In this document: one piece after another, positions 11,822 to 25,200 of the stretch
Numbering within the stretch: position 1 is the first letter of the stretch
How the letters are laid out: the number at the start of each line of letters is the position of its first letter
Source: Plasmodium relictum
Taxonomy: Eukaryota > Apicomplexa > Aconoidasida > Haemosporida > Plasmodiidae
DNA length: 64,000 nucleotides
Reading direction: 5' to 3'
NCBI RefSeq assembly: GCF_900005765.1
Contig: NC_041685.1
Span: forward strand, 868,001-932,000
Notes under the pieces: generated by a model
Databases searched by the model: none
Told to the model about the DNA's origin: nothing
The model's input: only the letters and a program-made list of their open reading frames with translations
Translations under genes and position numbers: made by a program

Positions 11822-12572
11822 ATGATTAAATCAGTTATCTGTTATTTTTTTTTGTTAATATTTTATGTAGTCAAGGGGGAAAATGTAAAAACATAAATTT
11901 ATAAAAAATAATTTTAAGAATCCAAAATAAGAAAAATTAAAATATATATATATAAATACAATTAGATATAATTACATGGAAAATATATATTTTTCTTTTT
12001 AATAATTGTAGGATGGAACATTAAATATAATCACAAAAAATATTGACCTCAATTCATTACAGGGAACATTTTACGAAATAGTTACAAATGCTACAGATAA
12101 GATTTTCCCAGGTTTAGCATGTAGATGTACGAAATATGAATTTTCAGGTTTGAAAAGAGAAGAAAAAAAAGCATATTTAACATTGAATTTTTCTTGTAAT
12201 AGAAACTTTTTATTTGGAGAACAAAAATCAAATATGGCTTTTAAGTTAATATTAAATAAACCTTTAGATGATAACGAAACAACTGTAGAGGAATTCATTG
12301 CAAGTCTATTATTAGTTCAAAATAATCAACAAATATTATTAAGTAACCATATGAAAATAATATATGCTGAATCAAATGATCAAAATGAATTAGAACATAT
12401 AATTATTGGTGGAAATAAATCTAGTGAACCAATGATAATTATTTCTAAATATAGAACAATAAATTTAGAAACTTATAACAGACTCATAAATTCTCTTTAT
12501 TTATCTGGATACCAATCTGCTCTTTTAAATTGGCCTTTTATCATTCAAACTGATCAAACTCTTTGTGATTAA
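11822..12572 (+). CDS. LCN: Secreted lipocalin
   Basis: Two exons: 11822-11884 and 12012-12572, giving 207 residues. Exon 1 codes a signal peptide (MIKSVICYFFLLIFYVVKGE); the intron falls just after it, common for secreted Plasmodium proteins. The mature protein opens with NIDLNSLQGTFYEIV, the lipocalin structurally conserved region 1 (usual G-x-W-Y-E; here Phe41 replaces Trp). The C-terminal half reads HIIIGGNKSSEPMIIISKYR followed by a helix (NLETYNRLINSLYLSGYQ) and ends TDQTLCD. This closely follows the last two strands and helix of bacterial Blc and of apolipoprotein D. Lipocalins bind small hydrophobic ligands in an eight-stranded barrel. From memory, the P. falciparum orthologue acts in the parasitophorous vacuole and food vacuole and limits oxidative damage; that is recalled, not shown by this sequence. 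Confidence 0.88.
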
Positions 12573-13938
12573 AAAGATAAAATAAAATTAGGAAATGACA
12601 CAAATATACTCTATGAAAAAAAGTTATTTCTTTAAAAAATAAAAATAAAAATAAAAAAAGAAAATTAAAGAATAAAATGAATATTTTTAAGTTTAATGTA
12701 CAAAACAAATTAAACTCCTTTGATACATTATTACAATATTCTTCTGAAATATATATAGAATATTTTTTAATTTTTTCATTTATTAAACTTCAATAAATAA
12801 AAAAAGGGGGGAAGTCATGCATGTGTGTAAAATTTTTAAAAAATTCATTTATTTCTTTAGAATTTATTTTTTTTAAACTTCCTTTTTTATTATTTTTATG
12901 CTTTGAAGGAGTTTTACTTTATGATTAATGTTTTACTTAACTTTTAAATAACTAATATTCTTTTAAAAATTATAGGATTAACAATATTAAAAAAATATAT
13001 ATATAATAAATAAAATATATAAATCAGTATATAAGCTATTGTATCTTTTTACTTATTATTTAATATGCTTCTTCAAGCTTCGTTCTTATCTTTAGTTTTT
13101 CTTTTTATTTTTAAAAAAATAAAATAGTTCTTGTATTATTTTAAACCAAAAAAAAAAAAAAAAATGTACTTCCAACAATATTAAACCTCATATATTACAA
13201 GAATATTCAAAAGAGAATAATTTTTTTTATTCAAAATAGAACAGTTATCCTTAACTTTATAGGTGTATAAATTTATAAATATATATATATTATTATTATT
13301 TTTAAAAAATATATATGTTAATATTGTTAATTTTTTAAGTTAAATGAAGAATAAATGTTTACCCATCAATATATATATTTCAATATTAAAAATTATTGTC
13401 AATTTTTTTGTTAATTTTAAATAATTTTAAGACCTCATCCAAATATGAGTTAAATTTTTGAGTTACACACTCTTTTAAATATAAAATTGAAGAAAATATT
13501 TTCAAGAATTTATATTTCTCTATTATATTGTAAAAAAATAATATTATTAATAATGATGTTTTACATAAAATAATTATATATATAATAGTAGCAAATAATT
13601 CATATAAAAAATGAGAGAAATAAAAGTCTTAATCATAAAAATATATACATGAAAATAAAAAAAAAAATTTTTTTTTTTCTTCATATAACAGTTAATCTGT
13701 TAAGATAACAGTAAAATAATTGTAAATAAACAATATATATATCCTAAAAAAAAATATATTTAATTAAAATTTTTTTCATGTATTGTATTCGTACTCTAGT
13801 GATATTTATGACATTTCATTTTCATTTTATTTTGCAAATCGATTTTTTTTTTAATGTAAAAAGAGAAGAGAAAAAAAAATCTTTTTAATATTGTATTATG
13901 CAAAAAAAAAAAAGAAAAACGTTTTATATTTCAGGGTA
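12573..13938. other. Intergenic region between lipocalin and MORN-SAM pseudokinase
   Basis: About 1.4 kb of AT-rich sequence between genes in the same direction, presumably the lipocalin 3' UTR and the next gene's promoter. No coding or RNA signal seen. Confidence 0.6.
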
Positions 13939-16900
13939 ATGAAAACAATTTCTAAAGAAGACTGTTTTTCGAAATGTAAAGAAAAGGATGATTTTATTTG
14001 TAATCAGTTATATAATATATTAACATATCAGCCTTTTAATGAAATTGTAATATGATATATATATTATAAAAAATCTAATTATTTTTTATTTTATTTATGA
14101 AAATAACGTTTTTTTTTTTTTTTTGGAAAGTTAATAATATATCTAATTTATAATTCAAAATGAAACGTAATTTTAATTCATATTATACTCTATTTTAGTT
14201 TTTATTTAATTATTAAGTATCTAATTAATTGCAATTTTTTAATCTCTTTTTTTTTTTTTTTACTAAAGTTAGAATATAAAAATGGTGATATTTATATAGG
14301 AGAAACAGAAAACAAAAAAAGACAAGGATATGGTTATTACATATATATGGATATTAAGACTATATATCAAGGGTAAATATAAAAAAAATAAAATGGCATG
14401 TTATTTTTATAAAACATCATTATATAATGATTTGTTATTTTCATCTTTACCATATAGAATTACTATTATTATACATGAAAATTCATATTACAAAATCTAA
14501 TTATTACTATTGTTAACCATCTTCATTATTATATATATATATATGATTACCATATTTTTTTTTGTTAATTTTTTTTTTTTTAAAGGCAATGGAAAGAAAA
14601 TGCAAAAAATGGTTACGGGACATTATTCAACCAAAAGGAAGTTATTTATTCAGGTAATAAAAATTAAAAAAATATTTTTTTTTTTCCTTTTTTTTTTCGT
14701 TTAAATTTAAATGATTCTAGAACTTTACAATTACACTTGTTTTAAGTAAATAGTTTTGTTATAAATATTTTAATAAATTTAAAAAATATTCTAAATAATT
14801 CAGGTGAATGGCTAAATAACATTTCACATGGTTTTGGTAGCACTTATAAAAATGGGAAATTATTTGTAGGTTCATATAAATTTGGTTTGATAAATGGTGT
14901 AGGAATATTAAGAAAAAAAAACAGTTTTAATTTTTGTCTATTTCAATCCAACAAAAAAAAATTCTTAATTAAAATTTCGAAATATATGGATATATATTTA
15001 TATTTGTATAAAAATAAAAAAGTTATTTTAAAAGAAAAATTTTGTACCTTTTTTCCAATTTATATGAATAAAAGGATTCCTAAGATTGTTCATAAAGAAA
15101 TTTTTTTCAAATTATTTAGCATAGATAAGTCAATCAATAACTTTTCTTCACAGAATTATAAAAATAATAAAAATTATAACAATTTATGCTCAAATAATTC
15201 TTTAAATTATATAAACTTTGATTTATATATAAGTTGTCAAAATAAATTATTTAGAAAAACAGACAAATTGAAAAGAAAAAATAGTACTAACAACGATGAT
15301 GATAATAGTAACAATCAATATTTTGGCATTAATAATAATAATAATAATTATTATAATTATGATATTGATAATAACAATAATGATAATAATAATAACAGTA
15401 ATGATAATTTTAATAATAATAATAATAAATGCACTTTTCATTTTTTTAACAGTTCTTTAAAAAGTAACTTTATTTTAACAAATTTAAAATACAATGATGA
15501 AAAAAGTGTATCTTCACAAAACTTCTCCAGTGAAAACGAACAAACATATGATGATAATACTCCACTTCCAAATAATATTTTGAACAGTTATAAAAGTTTA
15601 AATGACAAAAATTTTCAAAATTTTAACAAAAATCTTTTACTTTATAAAACTGATTCAAATAATAGTTATTCGTCTCTAAACGTAACCTTTAGCAGCGACT
15701 CTGTTTTTAATGGAATAAAAAAAAAGAAAAAAATTGTAATTCCTTATCTTTTTTATAAAAAAAAGGATGGGAAAATAATAAGGAATAGAAGAAATAAAAG
15801 AAATAAAGAAAAATATTATAAATTACTGATTGGTGAATATAATGGAAATCTTCCTAAATTAGAAGATAGTAACAGCTCTTCAAATTTTTCAAATATAAAA
15901 GCACATAATGAAATTGATATTTTAAAAAAAAAAAAAATTAACAATATATTTAATAGTAATTCTCATAGAGAAAAAGTGGAAGAATTTGGTGAATACATGA
16001 CTTTTTTAAAATATTTAAAAGAAATAAATATAAAAAAAAAGATAAAATGTATATATCAATGGGAAAAGTGCCATATTTTAATCTTGCTATACTTCTTTAA
16101 ACTTGATAAATATATATATTCTTTTAATCATAATAATATTAAAGGATTTCATTTTTTTATTTTGAATAGCAGAATATTAAAGAATTTAGGAATATATAGT
16201 AATGAACATATTTATTTTTTTTTGAATTTCATTAATACATTTAATAGAATACATAATATTTATTTGCAAATTTTAATAAGATGGGAAAATATAAAAAAGG
16301 ATTCCTTATTAAGTTATAATTCTATAAATAAAAAAGAATTTTTTATTATTAAACATTTTAAGGGCAGCTCTAATATATATTTCTGCTACTATCAAAATAC
16401 TCCTGTCTGTTTAAAAATTATTTCACATAGAAAAGAAGTACTTTTAAATAATTATAAAAAAAAAAATAATAAAATAAAGCATATAAAAAATCAAAATCAA
16501 GAAAGAAACCCAGAATATAATAAGGTTCAAAAAAATACTGAAGAAAATGAGGCTATAATTAGTAATAAAAAAGAAATGATAAGTTATTTAAATAATAGAG
16601 AATATGAAGAAGAATACTCTAAAAAAGAACCTAAAGAACAAGAGAGTATAAAAGAAAACGCTATTACTTCTAATTTAAAAAATAATTTTTTAAATACAGC
16701 ACAAAAATTGTTATTTAACGAAAAATTAATTTTGTATAATGATAAATTAAATAAAAATTTACTCTACAATTTAAAAAATTTAAAAAATAAGTTAACAAAT
16801 CGCGAAGAGGAAATAAAAATTAGTAAAAATGATTATCAAAAGCCATCATTCAATGAAGATAAAAAGCAATTTAAAGAAGAAAATAAGGGAAACTCAAAAT

Positions 16901-17910
16901 TTTTTAATACAACAAATAATAAATATAATAATATATTATCGCATAATAATGAATTTAAAAATAACGGTGATAATATTAGCACAATTGACTCATATGAGTC
17001 ATCTAATTTTGTGGAAAAGTTAAAATGTAGAATGAATTTTATGAGAGAATATTTTATTATTTCCAATTTAAGGCATCCTAATATTATTAAATATATAGGA
17101 AATATTATGAGCAAGAAAAAAGAAAAATTTGGGTTAGTTTTTGAATATTTAAAAGGAAATCACTTGTATGATTTTATATACAAAAGTAAAAAACCATTAA
17201 AAAATAGAAAAATTATAAAAATTTTTTATGAAATTTCAGCTTCTTTACATTACATACATGAGAGGAATATTTGTCATGGTAATTTAAATAACAAGAATAT
17301 ATTTATAACAAATAAAGGAAATGTAAAAATTTGTAATTTTCAGAACTCATCTATAGAAAGCTTTTATAATTATAAAATTGATTGCAAAAAAAAATATGAT
17401 ACAAGAAGATATAAAAATAACTATCATTTTTATGAAAATTTGTCCTTACCACTTCCGTACATTACATCTATTAACGATATAAGATTTAGTGATATTATTT
17501 CACCTTTTCTACAATTTAATACAAATAAATTCAATAATGTTAAAACTAGTTACCATGATTGTTATAAAGCTCCTGAAGTTTTAAGAGATGAAGAATATAC
17601 AAATAAAAGTGATATATATTCTTTCGGTGTCATAATGTATGAAATAATATTTGATACATTACCATTTATAAATGAATATGTCCCGTTATTTTTTTTAATT
17701 TCTACATGTACTCACCAAAGATATATTAATTTTGATATAAATAAATTGAATTCAAAATTTGATTATTCTTTGTTTCATATTTCTATAAATATTATGTTGC
17801 TAATTAAGCAGTGTCTACATCCAATACCTTATAATAGACCTAATTCAAAATATTTATGTGAACATTTTAAATATTTGTTAGATTTACTGAAATTATATAA
17901 GATAAAATAA
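13939..17910 (+). CDS. MORN-SAM-TKL protein, predicted pseudokinase
   Basis: Four exons by my reading: 13939-14046, 14269-14372, 14586-14653 and 14804-17910, giving 1128 residues. Residues about 37-115 hold MORN repeats (YKNGDIYIGETENKKRQGYG, QWKENAKNGYGTLF, GEWLNNISHGFGSTYKNG). A SAM-like domain lies at about 510-575 (QWEKCHIL...NIKGFHFFIL..RILKNLGIYSNEH). The C-terminal third is a tyrosine-kinase-like domain: VCLKII with Lys631, a long Asn/Lys insertion, helix C Glu842, then HPNIIKYIG. The catalytic loop is HGNLNNKN (usually HRDLKxxN), so the catalytic Asp is Asn920; the DFG motif is NFQ, so the metal-binding Asp is Asn938. YKAPEVL and SDIYSFGVIMYE are retained. MORN repeats bind membrane lipids and SAM domains oligomerise; MORN/SAM/TKL combinations are known in Plasmodium (TKL3). 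Loss of both Asp residues predicts a scaffold rather than an active enzyme. Confidence 0.85.
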
Positions 17911-18440
17911 TAAAATTTATTTATATTATACCCCTTTAATTATTCCTTTTAATTATTTTTATATAATTTTAATAACTACTATATATACATAAGTTTCTAT
18001 GCTTACAATTAAAATATAACCGTGTATTAATGATTATATATAAATGTTTAGTTATTTACAAGAACTTTTAAAGTTCATAATTTAATTTTAATTTTTATTA
18101 TATTAAAAATATAATTTATAACATCATTCTTAATATTCTTTTTATATATTAAATAACAAAAATTTTTAAATATTCATTTTAAATAAAATATATATTATGA
18201 ATATTAAAAATAACTAATATTCACTTTTATTTTTTGCGTTAGTATACAACACAAAAAAAAAAAAAAAATAAATAAATAAATAATAAATAAAATGAAATAA
18301 AAATTAAAATAAATAACTTTAAGAAATTTTTGATTTATTTAAATAATGATAAATATATATTAGGAGTCAGGAAAAAACTTAAGTTTATCTTGAATTTCTT
18401 AAAATTCTTAGATTTAGTAATTTAAAGATTTGAGTATGTA

Positions 18441-18525
<85 letters not shown>

Positions 18526-19225
18526 TAACTTCTTTTGTGAACATTCAAAAGAAGTTTTCAGAGATAACAGAGAATTATATTTAAGTGTAAATTTATATTA
18601 AAAATAAAAAAAATTATATGCAATGTATGGATATATATATACAATGATATTCTTATTAACATATGTAATATTTTATACATATTCTTTTATTTAACTTTTA
18701 TCTATATGTACTTTTTTTTATAACTCAAATATGTGCATTATCTTTTGTTTCTGTCCTTTTGTCAAATTATATTTTTTATATAAAAATATTTTATTATAAG
18801 CCATTAAATTAAGCATTAAAACAATTCTTTAATATCTATTACTTAAAAAGAAAAAAAAAAAAAAAAAAGCCTTTTAATTTTGCTTAATTTTTTACATAAA
18901 AAAAAAAATGTTTTATTATTTATGGAACAGAAAATAAATGAATTTATTTATTCTTATTTAATGAATTAATACATAAAGTATTATTTAATTATCCTTAAAA
19001 AAAAAAAAATTGAAGTTTTTATCATTTATGTATTTTAATTTTTTTTCTTTCTTAATTAAAAAGGGATTTACAATGAAAACCTATTACAATTAAGAAACAG
19101 TATCCCCCCATAATATTTCTATATATCATAATATTTAAGAACGATGTGAGTATTCCTCCTCCCTCCCCATTAAATGGAAATGTAAAAATAAAAAAATAAA
19201 ATAATGAAAGACTAGTTCTTAGATA
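17911..19225. other. Intergenic region between convergent kinase-family genes
   Basis: About 1.3 kb holding two 3' UTRs and a long (TA)n tract at 18442-18522. No coding exon seen. Confidence 0.65.
18442..18522. repeat. (TA)n microsatellite, about 40 units
   Basis: Longest perfect dinucleotide run in the window, in the convergent 3' region between the two kinase-family genes. Confidence 0.95.
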
Positions 19226-22200
19226 CTATTTCCTCTTTAAAAGTAAATATTCATCTGGTTGATTTAAGAGCTGAACAATTTCAGAAGCAGTAGGCCTTAA
19301 ATTTGGATCATAGTTTAAGCATAATCTTATAATATCAGCAAAAGGAGAATTTTCAATTTTTGAATGAATACATGGTGGTAGTTTTTTTGTGAAGACATCA
19401 ACTAGTTTCTCATAAATTTGATCAGATTCTTCAAATGTTATAATATAATGTTGAAAAGGGGAAGGTAAATTCATCATTTCCTGAAAAACACAACCCATGG
19501 ACCAAATATCCCATTTATAAGAAAGTTTAGTATGATCTAGAAAATTATAATCACTACTTTGCTTTAAAGGATGGCATGTTAATAATTCAGGTGGAGCATA
19601 TATCCAAGTAGCCCCAGAAACATTTGTAACAATACCATCTTCACATTCTTCTGCATCACCAAAATCACATAAATGAATGTTCCAGTCATTATCAATAATC
19701 AAATTTTCTGGCTTTATGTCTCTATGTATTATTACATTTTTTTTATTTTTTATAGGTGTGTGCAAAAAATCAATTACCCCTGCTAATTGTCTACACATTT
19801 TTAAAGAAATATCTATACCAAGAACCTTCTCATCTTTACTCATATTATTTTTTATTGTGTGTAAATCTAAGCCATTAACTAACTTTGTTACTAGCCATAT
19901 ATCAAAATAGCTATGTACTATTCCACCGCATAATTTAATAATATTTGGATGATCACATTTAGATAAAATTTTCCATTCATTAATTGATCTTTTAGTTAAT
20001 CCATATGGATCTTGCCTTGCCATTTTATCAACTGGGATTTTCACAGCAACATTTAATCCTTTGTACCATCCCTTATATACTACACCAAATGACCCTTCTT
20101 CAATTATTGTGTATTTTAATTTGCTACTAAATCTATTTGTAAAATACTTTGTTTTTTTCTTTTCTTTTTTTAATTTACCATTTAAATAATCTTTGTTATT
20201 TATTATTGACTTATTTATCCCATAATCTTTTGTATTAATTTGTGTACAACTGCTTACCGTATGCATATACTCATTATTGCTTTTATCATAATAGACATCT
20301 GTTTCTTCATATGTTTCGAAATACAAATCCTCCGATTTAATATATGTTGATAGAGATTGTAAGTATTTTATGTCATTCTCTAAGCTAAGTAATTGAGTTT
20401 TTGAAATTCTAAAAACATTTTCATTTTCTTTTTTTTTATTTGTTAGATCACTACTATTAGAAATGTATTTTATATTCCCTTGTTCAACATCATATATGTG
20501 CTGTGAATTCTCATCTACTTTATTTTGATTATTAAATACAACTTTGTTTATATCATTAATTGTACCAATGTTAGCATAACTATTCTGAGAATTTCTATTT
20601 TTAATAGTATTATCTAACTTTATATTATTCATAATATTTTTATTTTTTGATGACTTATCAGAAGAAACATTACTGTTATTTTCATTGACTCCGTTATAAC
20701 ATTCTATGTTTCTATAACATATATTATTATTACTTATTGAATTAAAATTGGAAATATTGTTGTTTATATTATTTAGGTCAGTATTTCCAGCCATTAGTCT
20801 TATATTACTTCTTTCATTATTTGTCAATAAATCTTTGTTGTATTTTGAGATCAAATTAGTATTAGGAATATTATTAGGTATATTATTTTGAATTTTCGAA
20901 TTTATGCTATACATTTGGTTATTTGAAATGAAATTTTTATTACACATTAATTCATCATAATTTTTATTTTTTATATCATTAGTTAAAATATTGTTTAGTG
21001 TAGTTTGTATAAAATCATCTTGATTTATCTTTTTATCATGGTTTATAATACCATTATTATAATTTAATGAATTTTTTAAATGCATTATATCGTTAATTTT
21101 ATTATTATTAATTAAATTGTTATATTCATAATGTTTCTGTACTATATTACTATTAAAATAATAAGAATTATTCATATTTTCTATATTTTTTTTTTCTCTT
21201 TTTATTTGAGTATCATTATGAAGAAATTTTTTTTCTTGCATATTATCATTTCCATTTATTTCACTTTCATTTACTTCATCATTAAGTTCATCATATTTTC
21301 TTTCTTTATTACTTTGATCTAATATATTTCTATGTTCATTTATTACTGAGTTTCTATATAAACGTGTACCTCTGTTACTTAATAAAGCTTGTGTTATATT
21401 AATTTTGTGATTACTACTACTACTATTGATTTTACCATTATTATTTTTATAAATTATATTATCATTAAAATCTATATTGGATATATTTTTGTTACTTGTT
21501 AAAATATTTAAATTATTATAAAAATTCTCTTTAAAACTGTTCTGTATATTATTATTACTACTGGCATTATTATTAACAATATTTCTAAAATTTGATAAAT
21601 AATTTATATTTTCATTACTATTTCCATTTTTATTAATTTCGTAATTTTTATCTAACGTATTTTTATTGAAATCATTTTTGTTATTTAAACAAGTATTTTT
21701 ACTTTTATTATTATTATTGTAAATAATACGTGCTTCCGAAATTTTATTTACATTTACATCATTTATTTTTTGACTAGCTACACTATTAAGTGAAATACAA
21801 TTTTTTGCATAATTACAAATATAAGTACCTTTTTGATTTTTAATTTTATTTATAATATTTATATTTTTATTATTCGCTAAAATAAAATGATCATTTATTT
21901 TTTCTATATCATTAGAGCTTTCTTTACAATATCTGTTGATTGAATCATTATTATTATTTATTTTATTTTCTATTGGTATATTTTTATGATTATATATATT
22001 TTCATTTTTTTTAAAATTTATATTATGAACATTTATATTATTAACATTAGATAAATAGGGATTTACATTATTTTGAATAGCCTGTCTACCATTATTAATA
22101 AAGTTATTTATATTTTTATTTAAAATAAGATTGCTAATATTATCATTAATATAGTTATTTATTTTGCTGTTTGCTATCTCAGGATTCATATTATTTTTAT

Positions 22201-25200
22201 TATTATTATTTTCATTGATTATTGAATTATTTTTTGATTCTAAAATATTAGTATATACGCAACTTTTCATATTTAATAAATTAATATCAGAATTATCAAG
22301 ATGCCTCCTTTCACCAATATCATTATTAGAGCTATTCATAAGTTTACCTATTGTCATATTTTTATTATCATTTATATCAATAATGCTTTTACTTATTACA
22401 TTATTAGGACTATGTTCACTTTTCATAATATTATTCATATTATAATTATCTAAGTTAATCAATTTTTTTTCAGAAATTTCTACATTATATCCATTTGATA
22501 CATTTGATAATTTATTGTAAGATAAAAATAAATTCGTTTTATCATTTGTTTTATTATCACATAGAATATTTTTTCTATATGATAAATTATTATTATTATT
22601 GTTATTACTATTATTATTACTATTATTATTATTGTTATTACTATTATTATTACTATTATTATTATGTGAGAGCATGAAGTAATTTTTATTTTCATTAATT
22701 TGTGCATATTCAAAATTATTTGTGTTTACAACATTGTTAACAATAGATTTATAATCAATCGTATTATTATTTAAGTTTCTTATATTATTATTCATACATC
22801 TATTTGAAGGAATATTTTGTTTGTTAATTAATAATTTACTTTGATTATAAGTCATAGAATTCACTATATTATTATTTTTTACTAGATTCATAGAAACAGT
22901 ATTCTTATACAAAGAGCTATTATCCATCACATTAACATTTTTAACTGAATTATTTACTAAATTTATGCTTTTGAAAACTTCATTTTCTAAAATTTTATCT
23001 TTATTTATAAAATTATTCACATTATTTGCATTACTTATGTTGCTTATGTTATTAGCATTATTAAAATTATTTATATTTTTTAAGGTATTCATATTATTCA
23101 AAGTGTTCATATTATTTACTCTATTTAAATTATTAATATTATTTGCATTATTTATACTACTTAAGTTGTTTACATTGTTTATATTATTTAAATTACTAAC
23201 ATTATTTAGAATATTCATAGTATTCAAATTTTTAATATTATTTAAATTACTTACATTAAAATTATCATTAAAATTACTTGTTGTAATATAATTTTCTTTA
23301 CTGTTTACAGTATTATATTTGTAAGTAGTATTAATTGGATAAATTACATTTTCTTTTGAATAACCATTACTGTTTGTAAGAATAATATTACTTTTAGACA
23401 GAACTCCAACTTTATTTTGATCAAAGAAACCCAAATTATTATTATTATTTTTGATATTTACATATTTATTTTCAAATAAATTTTTATTATATATAGAATC
23501 ATAATCTATATTTCTTTCAATCATATAATTGATATTGTTATCTACATTATTAATATTACTATTATTATTATTACTACTATTTAAATCTCTATTTATATTT
23601 GCAATATTTTCTTCATTTATGTTGTTACTTAAATTATAATTATTTATGTTATTATTACTAAGATTTTTCTCTATACTATTAATGTTATTATTTTTTATAT
23701 TATTTAAATTATCCAAATTATTACTTAATCTATTATTCACATTGCTTATATTATTTACATTATCTATATTACTTTTTGAGTTATCTAAATGATCCATGGA
23801 GAACGAAAAATTAGTATTAGTAAAATTATTATTCAGTATACATTCATCATCATTATTGTTATCATAAGATATATTATCATTAATGGCACTATTTACATTT
23901 ATCAAACTATTTTTTAAACAACTATTGCTTATACTATAATTCAAATCATTTAACTTATTATCTGAGATATTATTTATTTTTTTATTATAATTGATGTTAT
24001 TTTCTAATGAACTCACATTCTCATTATTTATTTCAGGATTAAAATAATTTGAAAATTTTCCTTTTTCATCTATATTAATATGTAATTCATAATTCTCATT
24101 TTTTTTTATCTCATTATTATCATCTTCATTGTTACATTCCTCACTTTTAATATCCATTTCATTATTATTATTAATATTACTAATATTGCTATTAATATTA
24201 GTGTTGATATTATTAATAGTATTATTAATATCATTATTATCCTTTTCATTTACATATGAAATGTTTTCATAAAAAATAGCCTCACTATTTGAATTATTCA
24301 TTTTTTCATATTCCATATTATTGAAGTTTATATCTAAAGATAAATTATTCATACCATTATTTAATGTATCTATTTGTGTTTGTTCGTTTATTTTTTTTTC
24401 ATTTTGTATATTTATAATTTGCTTATTATAATTCATATTATTATTATTATTATCAATTCTATTTATAGTATTATCATTTATTTTATTAAAGTCTCTATTT
24501 ATATTGTTGTTTATAGTAATAAAATTATCACTTGTATTTATAAAATCATTATTACTATTTTTATTAATAAAATTATTAGGAATGTGCATAAAACTATTAT
24601 TTATATTATAATTATTAGTAACACTAGTATTATAATTTGTATTTATATTATTAATATTATTATTTAAATTATTATTTAAACTCATCTGATTTTCCATAAC
24701 ATTACTATTATTATGATTTATATTGATTAAATTATCAAAGTTACCTAAGTTATTTATTTCTTCCTCATTATAGTTCTTCTCACTTTTATTTATAATATCA
24801 TTACTTTTTAAATTAGTATAATTTTCATTATAAAAATGCACATTATTTTCTTCTATATTTCCATCTTTTATATTTTGCCCTTTTTCATTTTTATAAGATG
24901 CTTCTCTAAGTTGTACATTACTATCACTATGTAAAAAAGAATTATCATCATTTATTGTTTCTTTATTAGTATTCTCACTGATGTAAAATTCATTATTCTC
25001 ATTATAAGTATTTATTTGATTTAGATAAAAATCATTTTTATTAAATGTATTATTATTGCTAGCTTTTTTTTCAAATGAAAAATCTTTACCTTCACTTTCA
25101 TTTAAATTACTACTTATTTTTTTCTTTTTTATTATTAAATGATGACTGTTATTAATGTTAGCATTAGTTATTTGCTTGACACTTATATTATCCTCAACAT

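Noticed and set aside
18442-18522. Long (TA)n tract considered as a centromere or origin marker
   Set aside because: Plasmodium centromeres are about 2-kb blocks of extreme AT content with internal repeats. This is a single short microsatellite of a kind found several times in the window.
22480-22713. Minus-strand frame rich in Ile/Val runs inside the Asn-rich kinase
   Set aside because: It is the poly-Asn repeat read in another frame, with no independent support.
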